Positions 16,824 through 26,515 of a DNA stretch of 53,081 bases are shown here, in pieces (the first letter of the stretch is position 1; each line of letters opens with the position of its first letter). The translations under genes and the position numbers were made by a program. Under the pieces are notes generated by a model. The model saw nothing but the letters and a program-made list of their open reading frames with translations, did no database searches and was not told the DNA's origin. Origin of the DNA: an uncultured bacterium (GTDB lineage Bacteria; Bacillota; Clostridia; Lachnospirales; Lachnospiraceae); assembly GCA_947073545.1 (NCBI GenBank), contig CAMTMP010000029.1:1-53081 (forward strand), given 5' to 3'.

Positions 16824-18962
16824 TCAGATTCGCTCTGGCTGAACTGGAAATATAAAATCCACAGTCCTTGCCAAGCGGTCTACGCCTTTTACTTGTACGG
16901 TGACGCGCTGCCCCAGTTTGTAGGAGGCGCCGCTCTCCTTGCCCACCATCTCGCAGGCCTCCTCATCGTAATAGAAATAGTCGCCTGCAAGCGCGGATGC
17001 ATGGATCAGTCCTTCCACAGTGTTTGGCAGTTCCACATAAATGCCCCACTGGGTGATGCCGCAGATCACACCGTCATAGATCTCCCCGATGCGCTCCTCC
17101 ATATACTCCGCCTTTTTCAGTTTATCGGTCTCTCTCTCCGCCTCCGCGGCGCGCCGCTCCATTTTCGAGGCGTGTCTCGCCACCTCCGGCAGTTTGTCCT
17201 CATAATGACCGGTGCGCTCTTCGGAAAGTTTCCCGCGGAGCTGTTCCTTGATGATGCGGTGAATCTGCAAATCCGGGTAGCGTCTGATGGGAGAGGTAAA
17301 ATGGCAGTAATATTGACATGCCAGCCCGAAATGTCCCGTGCACTCCACCGTATACTTGGCCTGCTTCATGCTCCTAAGCGTCAAACGGCTGATCAGCGTC
17401 TCCTCATCCGTATCCGCGATTTTATCGAGGAGCTTCTGCAGCTCCTTCGGGTGAATCTCATCCCCCGTCTGCTTGATATGATAGCCAAAATTTCTGATAA
17501 AGGTCGAAAGTTTCTTTATTTTATCCGAATCCGGCTTTTCGTGCGTCCGGTATACAAAGGGCGTCTCCAGCCAAAAAAAGTGCTGGGCCACCGTCTCGTT
17601 TGCGATCAGCATAAAGTCTTCAATGATTTTCGTCGCCACGTTTCGCTCGTAAGGCTTGATCTCCACGGGATAGCCCTTTTCATCCAGAATAATCTTGCTC
17701 TCCGCAAAATCAAAGTCGATGGACCCGCGCTTATGTCTCTTCTTTCGAAGAAGTGCCGCCAGTTCCTCCATCTCCTCAAACATGGGGACAAGCGTGCCAT
17801 ACTCCAGCCGCTCTGTCTCGTCCCTGTCCTCCAGAATCTTTTTGACACAGGTGTAGGACATCCTGCGGTCCACCCGGATCACAGTCTCCGCGATCCGGTA
17901 ATCCGCCACCTCGCCCTTCCCGTTGATCGTCATCAGACAGCTTAATGCCAGCCTGTCCACGCCCTGATTAAGAGAGCAGATGCCATTTGAGAGCTTGTGG
18001 GGCAGCATGGGAATCACCCTGTCTACAAGGTAAACGCTTGTACCCCGCTCCAAAGCCTCCCAGTCGAGGGCGGAATTTTCCTGCACATAATTGGTCACAT
18101 CCGCGATGTGGACGCCCAGATGGTAAAGCCCGGCTTCATCCCGGTAAAGGCTGACCGCGTCATCCAGATCCTTCGCGTCCTCCCCGTCTATGGTCACCAT
18201 CTGCAGACCGCGCAGATCCATGCGTCCCGCCATATCCGCCTCCGACACCTCATCCGGCGTCCGGTTCGCCTGATTCATCACCTTCTCGCCAAATTCCGAG
18301 GGAAGATCATAGCCTCGCACAATGGACATGATGTCCACGCCGGGGTCATTGATATGACCGATAATCTCAACCACCCTGCCTTCCGGCTTGTGCCGCTCAT
18401 CGCCGTAAGAAGTCAGCTCCACCACAACCTTGTGCCCCGTGACCGCCCCCTTGGAGCGCTCCTTCGGCACAAAGATATCCGTGCCAATCTTGCCGTTATC
18501 CGGGATGACGAAACCGAAATTCTGAGACTGCTCGTAAGTGCCTACAAGCTGCTTCGTGCCGTGTTCCAGAATCCGGACAACCTCCGCCTCCCGTCTTTGG
18601 CCGCGCCGCCCGGGCAGAAAGGCAATCTGCACCCTGTCCATATGAAAGGCGCCGCCTGTTTTGTCTTCGGGAATAAAAAAGTCTTCCTCATATCCCTCGA
18701 CCTCAACAAACCCAAAGCCTCTGGCGTGGCTGATAAATGTGCCGACAGGACGGTTCGCATCCGGTTTCACATATCTGCCCTGCTTCGTAAGCTGTATTTT
18801 CCCTTCCGATAAAAGCGCGCCAAGCACCTCCCGGAACACTCCTCTGTCCGTCGGCGCCACCTGCATAAATGCCGCCAGTTCTTTTTCCTTCATCGGTACA
18901 TACTGTTCGTCCGCCACCAGCTCGCATATTAAATTTTTCCGTTTTTCAAATTGTGTGTCCAT
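16824..18962 (-). CDS. rnr: Ribonuclease R
   Basis: The 712-residue 3'-5' exoribonuclease degrades structured RNA and acts with tmRNA on defective messages. Order: N-terminal winged-helix region (1-70), two cold-shock OB domains (about 75-220), RNB catalytic domain containing the metal-binding cluster [13 protein letters not shown], and a C-terminal S1 domain ([19 protein letters not shown]). No long basic tail is present after S1. The ATG at 18962 has GGAAGG close upstream; earlier in-frame codons run back through the large palindrome and are not used. The smpB start is 26 bp downstream. Confidence 0.96.
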   Translation of the reverse strand: MDTQFEKRKNLICELVADEQYVPMKEKELAAFMQVAPTDRGVFREVLGALLSEGKIQLTKQGRYVKPDANRPVGTFISHARGFGFVEVEGYEEDFFIPEDKTGGAFHMDRVQIAFLPGRRGQRREAEVVRILEHGTKQLVGTYEQSQNFGFVIPDNGKIGTDIFVPKERSKGAVTGHKVVVELTSYGDERHKPEGRVVEIIGHINDPGVDIMSIVRGYDLPSEFGEKVMNQANRTPDEVSEADMAGRMDLRGLQMVTIDGEDAKDLDDAVSLYRDEAGLYHLGVHIADVTNYVQENSALDWEALERGTSVYLVDRVIPMLPHKLSNGICSLNQGVDRLALSCLMTINGKGEVADYRIAETVIRVDRRMSYTCVKKILEDRDETERLEYGTLVPMFEEMEELAALLRKKRHKRGSIDFDFAESKIILDEKGYPVEIKPYERNVATKIIEDFMLIANETVAQHFFWLETPFVYRTHEKPDSDKIKKLSTFIRNFGYHIKQTGDEIHPKELQKLLDKIADTDEETLISRLTLRSMKQAKYTVECTGHFGLACQYYCHFTSPIRRYPDLQIHRIIKEQLRGKLSEERTGHYEDKLPEVARHASKMERRAAEAERETDKLKKAEYMEERIGEIYDGVICGITQWGIYVELPNTVEGLIHASALAGDYFYYDEEACEMVGKESGASYKLGQRVTVQVKGVDRLARTVDFIFPVQPERI

Positions 18963-18986
18963 TCGCCTTCCGTTTCTGCTGTTCCT

Positions 18987-19110
18987 GCGTATAAGCAGAC
19001 TCGAGATGCTTCGCATCTCTCGTTCACGTTGCTCGTCAGAAGCTTCCGTACACAGCCTTACATGCAAGCATGACGGCTATGCACGGAAGCTTCTGACTCT
19101 GCTTATACGC
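18987..19110. repeat. Three-armed palindrome between secG and rnr
   Basis: Outer arms GCGTATAAGCAGA (18987-18999) and TCTGCTTATACGC (19098-19110) are perfect. Inside lie a small hairpin GAGATGC-TTC-GCATCTC (19003-19019) and a long arm in which TCAGAAGCTTCCGT pairs with ACGGAAGCTTCTGA. The complete structure is a three-way junction of about 124 bp. It has no U-tract, lies inside the secG-rnr transcription unit and resembles the branched elements near 31 kb and 38 kb in layout but not in sequence. Confidence 0.85.
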
Positions 19111-19116
19111 GCAAGA

Positions 19117-19147
19117 AAGCACCCTTACGCTTATGCAAGAGTGCTTT
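19117..19147 (-). terminator. Hairpin after secG, possible partial terminator
   Basis: AAAGCACCCTT and AAGAGTGCTTT form a stem with one mismatch, with short T-runs on both sides. It lies just after the secG stop and before the large palindrome. The U-tract on the minus strand (TTTCTT) is weak, so read-through into rnr is likely. Confidence 0.5.
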
Positions 19148-19161
19148 TCATCGTCTAATCC

Positions 19162-19401
19162 TTAGAATAACGTGAGATTCAAAACAACCGCCAGTAACAT
19201 GAACCCGACCGCAAGCCCCGTCGTGATCTTGACGAGCTTTCCTTCCATCGAACGGCCCTTGTTCTTGCCCCAGTAGGTTTCAGCCGCACCGCTGATCGCG
19301 CCAAGACCGGCTGACTTTCCCTCCTGCATCAGCACTAATACCACCAACGCGATACATATAAAAATATAAATCACAGTAAGTATGATTCTCAATACACCCA
19401 T
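19162..19401 (-). CDS. secG: Preprotein translocase subunit SecG
   Basis: The 79-residue protein has two hydrophobic helices (about 3-22 and 54-76) joined by the conserved cytoplasmic loop VLMQEGKSAGLGAISGAAET. SecG associates with SecYE and assists SecA-driven export. The ATG at 19401 has GGAGG 6 nt upstream. The order secG-rnr-smpB-ssrA is a well-known Firmicutes arrangement. Confidence 0.96.
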   Translation of the reverse strand: MGVLRIILTVIYIFICIALVVLVLMQEGKSAGLGAISGAAETYWGKNKGRSMEGKLVKITTGLAVGFMLLAVVLNLTLF

Positions 19402-19458
19402 CTTTATCCTCCATTCCAGAAAAAACCAAATTCTTCCTCTGCTGTTCAAACAGATTAC

Positions 19459-19487
19459 ATAATACCACAGAAGCAGGCATTGTGCAA
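19459..19487 (-). promoter_or_regulatory. Promoter of the secG-rnr-smpB operon
   Basis: Minus strand: TTGCAC (19487-19482), 17-bp spacer, TATTAT (19464-19459), 57 bp before the secG start. Confidence 0.82.
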
Positions 19488-19551
19488 GCCCTAAATTTTA
19501 TGCGGTTCAGGTATGCAAATCGCAAAACGAATGTGCCGTTCTCCTTTGTTC

Positions 19552-22500
19552 CTATCTCCACCACCAGAAAAACCCTTTCGCCCGGATCGTAAATCGGACG
19601 GTTTTGGTGCCGCCATAATTATTCACGCCACGAACCGTCACGCTCGCGGTACCCTTATGCACATTGTTTTTATAGCTGCCCGGCACAATTTCATACTGAC
19701 TCTCGTCAAGTTCTTTCCCTTTCACCTTCACCGTGATCTGGCTCTTTTCCAGCGTGACAGGCTGTCCCGTGTAAATCTGCTTCTTGACAGACACCGACGC
19801 GGACGCAATGTCCGCCTGCACAATCCGGTACTTTCCCTCCAACGTCCCCGTATAATTGCCGCCCTCTTTCGCCGTGACACGTACTTTTAGAACCGTCCCT
19901 GCCGGGATGATGTCCCCTTTGTCCACAGCGTCCCCGGCTGCACGGACAATTGTTCCGCCATCTGCCGTATTCACCGCGGTCTCTTCCTCATAAAAACAGG
20001 CAAAAACTTTCTGATAATCTGTTCCCGGCTGCAGGCGCACCCCGTTTAAATCCGTGATGGCAAGTTTTGTGGCAAAGCTGTTTCTCTTATTCCGATAGGT
20101 TCTGTCCTGTGCCGTCAATGTAAGCCTGCCAAGATCCTGCGCCTCAATCTTATAGTGGAGTTCTTCGCCGTATACTCCGCCAAAGTTTCCCTTTCCCTTC
20201 ACAATAACCGCAGGCTGCCGATCCGCCCTGCTGCCGTCATTCACCGCTTTATGGTTCCGATACGAGAGCGTGTAGTCCGTCCCCGCCGTCAGCGTCCGCC
20301 ACCCGCCGTTTTCTGTCCTGAAGTTGACCACGACTTTCGGTTTCGCACCGCCCTTGGCATAGGGAACGTTCTCCTGCTTCACTTCCACCACGAATCTGTC
20401 GCCCGTATTGGCCGCAATATCAAACTTTTCGATGCGGAAGGTCTTCTTTATGCTTCCCGTATACGCGCCTTTTCCCTTTATGGTAACGCTGGCTTTCCCC
20501 GCGTCGCGGTTATCGGCATACACCACGTCATAGTCAGTCCCCGCCGTCAGTGTCCTGCCGTTTTGTGCTACTGTCAGGTCATGCTCTTGGTAATTGCCGT
20601 TATAAACCTTATTTTCAATCCCGGATACCGCCGCGCCCTTTAGGGAAATTCCCGTAATGCGGAATGTCACCTTCTTCGTCCCCGCATATTTCCCTATACC
20701 CGTCAAAACAGCCTGCGCCGTTCCTATTTCCGTATGATCCGTATATCTGACCGTGTAGTCCGTCCCTTTTACAAGCGGCGTATTCTTATAGGTAACCGTA
20801 AGTTCAGGCTCTATCGGCTCCCCTGTATACGTCTGGTTCGGGATTTTCTTTACGCTCACTCTGCCAAGCAGGGTACTGTCCGTTATCGTATATGTTACCA
20901 CCCTTGTCCCTGTAAAATTGCCGCCTTCTTTCGCCACAAGCAGAATCTCATAGGTTCCCGCCTCTTTGTAGGCGCCTACTCCCCCGCTTGGATAAGAAAC
21001 GGTAAAATCCCTGTTCTTTGCCAGTTTCCTGCCATTATAAGACACAACAGGAACTTTCTTTTGCACCTTTTTGTTATAGGCGGCCGTCATGTCCCCCACG
21101 GTTACGCTGTCGCCGCTCAGGGAAACAGGTGTTATTTTAAATGTAGCAGTTTCCGCCCCCGCATAATTCCCCTTTCCTTTGACAGCTATGGTCGGTGCTG
21201 TTGCAATCACAGCGGCATCGTTTACTTTTGTGTTATTTTTATAGCTTGCCGTATAATCCTTTCCGGGCTGTAGTTTTTTCTTCCCGTCATAAACCCGGAT
21301 TTCCGGCTTGATGGCGGCGCCGGTGTAGATATAGGATTCCTCTACCCCCGCAATCCACAGACCGTCCGGGATTTTCCCGTCCGCGGGGATGTCGCCGGGG
21401 AGGACTTCGCCGGGGTCGTTGTAGGGGATTTCTGTGCCTGCGCCGTCGGGGAGGATTTCCCGGATTATGTTGTCATTTTCATCCAGCACGAAGAGTTGAA
21501 CATCGGGCGTGTCAATCTTGTCGTCCGTACTGATGGATGAATCTGATTTATCCCAGACGCTGACTGAGCTGGTCATTCGCTTGCCCGGCGTCAGAGATAC
21601 ATTTGCGTAAACCCGTTCCGTTATTGTCTGCTTATCCGCAGATGTGTCTCTGATGGTATAAGTTAACGTACCATTATCTTTTCCGAGCAGTTTAATATCA
21701 TAGGTATCGTCATCAAAAAAATAAAAGTTTTTCTGGTCTTTGTTCTCGCCGCTTAAGACAATCAAAACGGAATCCGTTACATTCCCCTCGTCCACAATAT
21801 TATCCGTGACACTGCCAACCAAGTTCCCCGACGAATTGTAAATTTTCAAATCCACGGGACACCATGCCCCGCCGCTTTTTTGGGAACCTTTAAAGTGCTT
21901 GTCCGCTCCGTTCAACAGACGCTTCATATAGGACTGCACCAAATGTTTACTAGGGAAACGCCCCCTGTCACCATCCGTAAACCAGCACTCCACTCCATAT
22001 CTGCCGTCCGTAAAAATACCCAGAAAAGGAACCGGATCCCAATCATACAGAACATTAAAAATATTGGATGCATAAGTCGATGTCTGCCCTTCTGTCGGCG
22101 GTGTGCCAAAAGTATAAGCATAAACATTTTCCCCTCCATAATCCCGAGTCAAACGATATGCAATTCTGTTTGCGACCGCCCCGCCAAGACTATGCCCTGT
22201 CACAAAAAATTTCGTATTACTGCTGTTTATCTTATTATCCAATCCGTTTGTTTCCAACCACCCTAAAAAACTGCGCCACACATTAGACGCTGGTTCAGAA
22301 AAATGATCCCCCACTGAACCTAAATCTGTAAGGAAATCCGTACCCGTTGACGTACCGCGACCGACAAGAATTATAATATGTTCTGTTTTGCCTCCATTGC
22401 TTATCTCCTTATATGCAAAGGTAGCTGCCGGATAATTTACCTCCTGCGTGGTCTCATTATAATTGATTGATTTAATATAATCCACCCCAAAATTCTCGCC

Positions 22501-24171
22501 TGCCAGCATGGATTCAATGTCGCTCTTGGAACGCTCCGCTGCCGCCGACAGCGCCAGTGCGGCAGTCGAAACATCATGTATGTATTCCGTGGAACTGCGG
22601 TCTAAAATATAGTTCCAGCCCCAGACTAGCTGAACCTCCTGTGGATCGGTAAACTTAAATGACCGGCTTGTCACAATCAGCGTAGGGTCGTTAAACCCTT
22701 TTAGCTCTGAATTGTAGTGAATGGTCGCGGAGGTGAGCGGTTCATTATCACTCATAATCGTTATGTCACGCCAATCGCTTTCGCTTCCACTATAATAAAC
22801 ATCTATCAGACTGCGACATCCACTAAAGGCAGACTCCCCTATCACCGTTACACCCAATGGCAGTTCTATGCTTTTCAGCCTATCGCAAGACCAAAAAGCA
22901 TCCTTGCCAATAGACGTTACACCTGACGGCAGTTCTATACCTGTCAAGCTGTCACAAGAAAAAAAAGCATTCTCACCTATCGCCGTTATCCCAGACGGCA
23001 GTTTTATACTGCTTAGACTGTGGCAAACGGCAAAAGTACCCTTCTCAATAATCGTCACACCTGACGGCAGTTTTATACTTGTCAGTTTGCTGCAGCTGCC
23101 AAAAGCATACTCCCCAATGCTCGTTACACCTGACGGCAGCTCTATACCTGTCAGACTTTCGCAATGGCGAAAAGCGTCCTTACCAATAGACGTTACACCT
23201 GACGACAGTTCTATGCCCGTCAGGCTTTGACACCACTCAAAAGTACCCGCCTCAATAATTGTTACGCCTGACGGCAAATTAATACTTATCAGGCTATAAC
23301 AATTATTAAAAGCAGACTCCCCAATCGTCGTTACGCCTGACGGCAGTTCTATGCTTGTCAGACCGCCGCACTCATTAAAGGCAGACTCTCCTATCGTCGT
23401 TACGCTCGACGCTAACTCTATGCTTGCCAGATTGTGGCACACATAAAAAGCATATCCCCCTATCGTCGTTACACCTTCCTCTACAACCACCCTCTTAATA
23501 TTGTTACGATGATATTTATACCAAGGTGCAGATTTCCCCTCCACGTCATGAGGAGATTGATAGTCCTCCATCTCCCCCGACCCACTGATCGTCAGCACCC
23601 CATCCGCAAACTCCCAAGTCACATTCTCTCCGCAGCTTCCCGACGTCACGCCCCCTTCAGTCACAAATGTCTCCGCTGTCACAGACTCCAACCGCTCCGG
23701 CAAAACGTCCCCCGCAGCTTCTCCCTGCGATCCGTCCGCCTCGGTTTCCTCCGTCTCTTCATCTGTATCTTCCGCCCCGGTTTCCCCGGCGCTGTCTTCC
23801 TCCGCGCCGCCTACGTTCTCATCATCATCCGGCGTCTCTCCCGGGTTCGCAGGCTTGCCTGTTTCCGCACCGCCACCTTCCGGCGGTGTCTCCCCTGCTT
23901 CCGTTTCCCCGCCATCTTCCGGCGATGTCATTTCGGTTTCCTTTTCTCCGCCATCCTCCTCGGGCTCTGTATCTTCTGTCTCTGATTCTTCCTGCTCCTG
24001 TGTGTCGTTTCCGGTTTCTGTCCTGGTTTCTTCCATCTCCGCACAAACCTCTCCAGATGCCTCCATACCGCCATTTCCATAATCCGCCGCATTCACGCCC
24101 TGCATCGGCGACACAGCGAGCATACTGCAGACCAGCATCACACTTAAAAATTTTCGAAATCTTTTAGACAT
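19552..24171 (-). CDS. Large surface protein: LRR repeats, class 3 lipase domain, MBG-like repeats
   Basis: The 1539-residue protein begins with a signal peptide (about 1-28, basic n-region, SPMQGVNA cleavage region). Residues 35-150 are an extremely Glu/Gly/Pro/Thr-rich spacer. Ten BspA-type LRR repeats of 23 residues follow (about 226-461, pattern SGVTSIGKDAF). A class 3 lipase domain has nucleophile S662 in VTGHSLGGA, a likely Asp in YDWDPVP (D712) and a His in KHLVQSYM (H743). Seven MBG/Ig-like repeats (about 940-1535, pattern YTGxPIxPxL...LxxGTDYTVxY) end the protein at an aromatic GFFWWWR. No LPXTG or other anchor is seen. ATG 24171 is chosen for GGGAGG 6 nt upstream; a second ATG at 24213 would add 14 residues ahead of the signal peptide. 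Confidence 0.88.
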   Translation of the reverse strand: MSKRFRKFLSVMLVCSMLAVSPMQGVNAADYGNGGMEASGEVCAEMEETRTETGNDTQEQEESETEDTEPEEDGGEKETEMTSPEDGGETEAGETPPEGGGAETGKPANPGETPDDDENVGGAEEDSAGETGAEDTDEETEETEADGSQGEAAGDVLPERLESVTAETFVTEGGVTSGSCGENVTWEFADGVLTISGSGEMEDYQSPHDVEGKSAPWYKYHRNNIKRVVVEEGVTTIGGYAFYVCHNLASIELASSVTTIGESAFNECGGLTSIELPSGVTTIGESAFNNCYSLISINLPSGVTIIEAGTFEWCQSLTGIELSSGVTSIGKDAFRHCESLTGIELPSGVTSIGEYAFGSCSKLTSIKLPSGVTIIEKGTFAVCHSLSSIKLPSGITAIGENAFFSCDSLTGIELPSGVTSIGKDAFWSCDRLKSIELPLGVTVIGESAFSGCRSLIDVYYSGSESDWRDITIMSDNEPLTSATIHYNSELKGFNDPTLIVTSRSFKFTDPQEVQLVWGWNYILDRSSTEYIHDVSTAALALSAAAERSKSDIESMLAGENFGVDYIKSINYNETTQEVNYPAATFAYKEISNGGKTEHIIILVGRGTSTGTDFLTDLGSVGDHFSEPASNVWRSFLGWLETNGLDNKINSSNTKFFVTGHSLGGAVANRIAYRLTRDYGGENVYAYTFGTPPTEGQTSTYASNIFNVLYDWDPVPFLGIFTDGRYGVECWFTDGDRGRFPSKHLVQSYMKRLLNGADKHFKGSQKSGGAWCPVDLKIYNSSGNLVGSVTDNIVDEGNVTDSVLIVLSGENKDQKNFYFFDDDTYDIKLLGKDNGTLTYTIRDTSADKQTITERVYANVSLTPGKRMTSSVSVWDKSDSSISTDDKIDTPDVQLFVLDENDNIIREILPDGAGTEIPYNDPGEVLPGDIPADGKIPDGLWIAGVEESYIYTGAAIKPEIRVYDGKKKLQPGKDYTASYKNNTKVNDAAVIATAPTIAVKGKGNYAGAETATFKITPVSLSGDSVTVGDMTAAYNKKVQKKVPVVSYNGRKLAKNRDFTVSYPSGGVGAYKEAGTYEILLVAKEGGNFTGTRVVTYTITDSTLLGRVSVKKIPNQTYTGEPIEPELTVTYKNTPLVKGTDYTVRYTDHTEIGTAQAVLTGIGKYAGTKKVTFRITGISLKGAAVSGIENKVYNGNYQEHDLTVAQNGRTLTAGTDYDVVYADNRDAGKASVTIKGKGAYTGSIKKTFRIEKFDIAANTGDRFVVEVKQENVPYAKGGAKPKVVVNFRTENGGWRTLTAGTDYTLSYRNHKAVNDGSRADRQPAVIVKGKGNFGGVYGEELHYKIEAQDLGRLTLTAQDRTYRNKRNSFATKLAITDLNGVRLQPGTDYQKVFACFYEEETAVNTADGGTIVRAAGDAVDKGDIIPAGTVLKVRVTAKEGGNYTGTLEGKYRIVQADIASASVSVKKQIYTGQPVTLEKSQITVKVKGKELDESQYEIVPGSYKNNVHKGTASVTVRGVNNYGGTKTVRFTIRAKGFFWWWR
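22789..23496 (-). repeat. Ten 69-bp tandem coding repeats (LRR)
   Basis: The DNA under the LRR segment of the surface protein is a run of 69-bp units with strongly conserved stretches such as CCTGACGGCAGTTCTAT on the plus strand. Near-identity between adjacent units means copy number could change by recombination or be misassembled from short reads. Confidence 0.85.
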
Positions 24172-24233
24172 TTTCATCCTCCCTACAAACACACCTGACA
24201 TGCTGTCATTCATCGAATATCCTCTCAGCTACT

Positions 24234-24262
24234 ATCTTATCACATGCCTATTTTACTCTCAA
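24234..24262 (-). promoter_or_regulatory. Promoter of the surface lipase gene
   Basis: Minus strand: TTGAGA (24262-24257), 17-bp spacer, TAAGAT (24239-24234). The predicted start site lies only about 14 nt before the ATG at 24213, which favours the downstream ATG at 24171. Confidence 0.65.
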
Positions 24263-24344
24263 TTGAATATTCTAATTTTGTATACTTTAAAATAAAGTAT
24301 CTCTAAATATATCTTTCACACTTCTTCTGCACGGGTCTGCGTAT

Positions 24345-24379
24345 AAAAAACGCCGTCCAACAATATCCGCCGAACAGCG
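24345..24379 (-). terminator. Terminator of the Rpn-family gene
   Basis: On the minus strand CGCTGTTC (24379-24372) pairs with GGACGGCG (24358-24351) through two wobbles. A run of six T (24350-24345) follows. It lies 20 bp past the stop codon at 24399. Confidence 0.8.
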
Positions 24380-24398
24380 CCAATTTATCGATATGAAT

Positions 24399-25403
24399 TT
24401 ACACCGTCTGTTTTCCAAACATTTCAAGATATTCCTGCGCCTTCTGGATGGATACTTTCAGCTTGCTTTGCAGCCTCTCCAAAATATCATTGTCAGAAAG
24501 CCCAAACTCCGTCCCTATCTCGATAATGCCCTTTGCTTCCCCTTCCGCTTTTCCTTCCGCTTTTCCTTCTATTCTGCCTTTCTTCTCATTTTCTCTTGCA
24601 ATTTCGTCAAACAGAGTACACATATCCACATCTCCTCTCCTTGATAGCGCGTTATAGTCAATCCTGCAGTTTGTCGCCCCTGCAACCGTCATAATTACTG
24701 CTTTATCTACATCATGCTCCCTTGCATATTTTATGACATTTTCCTTCGCCTCATTCTTTGGTATACTGCTATCCAACACCATTTTCAGCATATGGAACAA
24801 ATCAACGTTGTTTATATTATGAAGTTTCAGATTGTCCTGCCTTGCTTCAACCAACAGCATTTTATAATCATTTACAAACTGCCGCATTTCTTCCTGAATA
24901 TTCAACATTCCATGAAGCGATACTGCACCGTCCCACGGTTTTTCCCCATAATAAACCGTAATGGTGATAACTGGCATGAATTTATCCGTCCGTTTCATCC
25001 TTGACAGATATTCATCTTCATCCATACCTTCCGCTTTTTTATATCGTTTTGCATTACCGTCATACTGCTTTTTGTAAGTACCGTAATCATATCCCATGAC
25101 TCTCAAGGGCATAGCATAATGAATGTGTTCCTGTGCCTCCAAACCTAACATTACAAACTCCACACCATGCGTCTGAGATTTCTTGCTCACTTTTATATTA
25201 TCTCTGGAAGCCTTGATGCTCTCCACATAATCTCTATGTTCCAGCATGGAAGATTCCTCGGTATCCACATCCTCCAGTTCTTCAGGTTTTATAATTTGTT
25301 TCCCCTCAAACAATACCGCATTAAAAATGTCTGAGAACTGTTCATTATTTCTCCAATAATTCTTCAGCACCGTATCTGGTTTTAAGTCCTGTGTTTTTGC
25401 CAT
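24399..25403 (-). CDS. Rpn/YhgA-family PD-(D/E)XK nuclease-like protein
   Basis: The 334-residue protein has the family's hallmark central segment GLEAQEHIHYAMPLRVMGYD, in which the E-x-Q pair belongs to the PD-(D/E)XK active site and HYAMPLRV is diagnostic. The C-terminal third contains a Lys/Glu/Gly repeat (KGRIEGKAEGKAEGEAKG) and a helical end, typical of clostridial members that occur in many diverged copies per genome. Members are described as recombination-promoting nucleases or transposase relatives; the substrate here is unknown. No terminal repeats flank it. AAAGG lies 7 nt before ATG. Confidence 0.82.
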   Translation of the reverse strand: MAKTQDLKPDTVLKNYWRNNEQFSDIFNAVLFEGKQIIKPEELEDVDTEESSMLEHRDYVESIKASRDNIKVSKKSQTHGVEFVMLGLEAQEHIHYAMPLRVMGYDYGTYKKQYDGNAKRYKKAEGMDEDEYLSRMKRTDKFMPVITITVYYGEKPWDGAVSLHGMLNIQEEMRQFVNDYKMLLVEARQDNLKLHNINNVDLFHMLKMVLDSSIPKNEAKENVIKYAREHDVDKAVIMTVAGATNCRIDYNALSRRGDVDMCTLFDEIARENEKKGRIEGKAEGKAEGEAKGIIEIGTEFGLSDNDILERLQSKLKVSIQKAQEYLEMFGKQTV

Positions 25404-25462
25404 CCAGTAACCTTTCCTTTGTGTTTTCAGTATACTAGCTCATACAGTTAATTGCAAGATTT

Positions 25463-26386
25463 TCACAGCGCAAACGCCTCAAAAGCATCCTCCGTCCCAT
25501 GCTCTTCCCCGTGGTATTTCATCAGATACGCCTTCATCTCGGTGTGCTCCTGCCCCATATCCTCCATCATAGGCTGAAAATTCTCTCTCGTGACGCCGCC
25601 GAGCTGCGTGAGAAACTGATAATAGCGCAGATCGTCCCCGTACTCCTCCAGCACGACCCGCCACGTCTCCTCCGTCTCGCACCCTTTGATATGAGAGAGC
25701 AGATACTGTTCCAGCTTTTCCCGCACAGACTGCTTCAGCCCGTAATCGTGCATCAGCCGCAGCATGGCAAGCCTCACCTTTTCGCACCTGCGCTGCTCCA
25801 TGTAGTAATCCAGATTGTTCTCCCTGCTGCCGTAATCTTCTTCCCCGCACAGTAGCATTTTGGAGAAGCCTTCCGCATCCCCTCTCTCCATCAGCGTCTG
25901 CATCCTTCCGTCCCACTGCCCAATCCACTCTGTCGTACCCGCGCTCTCAAAGTCAAACAGATAAAAGGCGTCAAGCCTGCTCATCACAGCCGCCAGCAAA
26001 AAGGACGTGTCCACGCTTCTTTTCTCTGCCGTGTCCGCCTCCTCATCCACAATCTGTTCCAGCTGAAAGCAGTCCTTGAAAATCCCCTGTCCGATCTCCA
26101 TACGGTGATAGGACAGAATGACCCGCTGCAGTTTCGCGCAGAAAGCGAAAGCCCAGTCTTCGATGCGCACCACGGACGCCGGAAGGGATATCTCCTTTAA
26201 AAGTTTATTGCTCAAAAAAGCCTTCTTCCCGATACAGGTTACAGGACAGCCGTCGATCACAGGCGGCACTGTGATCTCCGTATCTTTTCCCCGGTATCCC
26301 GTAATCTCCGCCGCCTCCCCGTCCGTCTTAAATGACAGCACGCCCTGCGGCATATCCAGTTCTCCGTGCTTTCTTTTTTGTTTCAT
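25463..26386 (-). CDS. LRR_5-like N-terminus fused to a helical domain; third gene of the MoxR-VWA operon
   Basis: The 307-residue protein has no signal peptide. Residues 15-110 are a short BspA-type LRR block (DTEITVPPVIDGCPVTCIGK, then KAFLSNKLLKEISLPASVV). Residues 125-300 are helical and rich in charged residues and are not recognised. GAGG lies 6 nt before ATG. It follows the MoxR-type ATPase by 129 bp; a branched palindrome fills that gap. The position suggests a substrate or adaptor for the ATPase, but nothing in the sequence proves it. Confidence 0.78.
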   Translation of the reverse strand: MKQKRKHGELDMPQGVLSFKTDGEAAEITGYRGKDTEITVPPVIDGCPVTCIGKKAFLSNKLLKEISLPASVVRIEDWAFAFCAKLQRVILSYHRMEIGQGIFKDCFQLEQIVDEEADTAEKRSVDTSFLLAAVMSRLDAFYLFDFESAGTTEWIGQWDGRMQTLMERGDAEGFSKMLLCGEEDYGSRENNLDYYMEQRRCEKVRLAMLRLMHDYGLKQSVREKLEQYLLSHIKGCETEETWRVVLEEYGDDLRYYQFLTQLGGVTRENFQPMMEDMGQEHTEMKAYLMKYHGEEHGTEDAFEAFAL

Positions 26387-26415
26387 CGTCTTCCTCTATA
26401 AAACCCCAAATCAAT

Positions 26416-26513
26416 GCAGAGAATGCCGTATTTCAGGCATTCTCTTGCGCGAAATATAGTACTTCTTGGCGTTCTGTCCTATGGCAGAACGTCTTTAGAA
26501 GTACTTTTCGCGC
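26416..26513. repeat. Branched palindromic element, copy A
   Basis: First hairpin AGAGAATGCC (26418-26427) with GGCATTCTCT (26436-26445). Then one long stem: GCGCGAAA/TTTCGCGC (26447-26454, 26506-26513), AGTACTTCT/AGAAGTACT (26458-26466, 26497-26505) and CGTTCTG/CAGAACG (26470-26476, 26485-26491). The element ends 2 bp from the stop codon of the ATPase gene and lies inside the operon. No U-tract follows, so it is not a standard terminator. Confidence 0.9.
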
Positions 26514-26515
26514 GC

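Noticed and set aside
16812..17945. 377-codon plus-strand frame opposite rnr
   Set aside because: RNase R on the other strand is unmistakable.
22789..23496. CRISPR-like array
   Set aside because: The 69-bp periodicity is in frame and encodes LRR units without unique spacers between identical repeats.
24399..25403. Insertion sequence around the Rpn-family gene
   Set aside because: No terminal inverted repeats or target duplication are visible, and the gene has its own normal terminator.
26416..26513. Copy A as a simple intrinsic terminator
   Set aside because: The stems are not followed by a U-tract on either strand and a related operon gene continues downstream.
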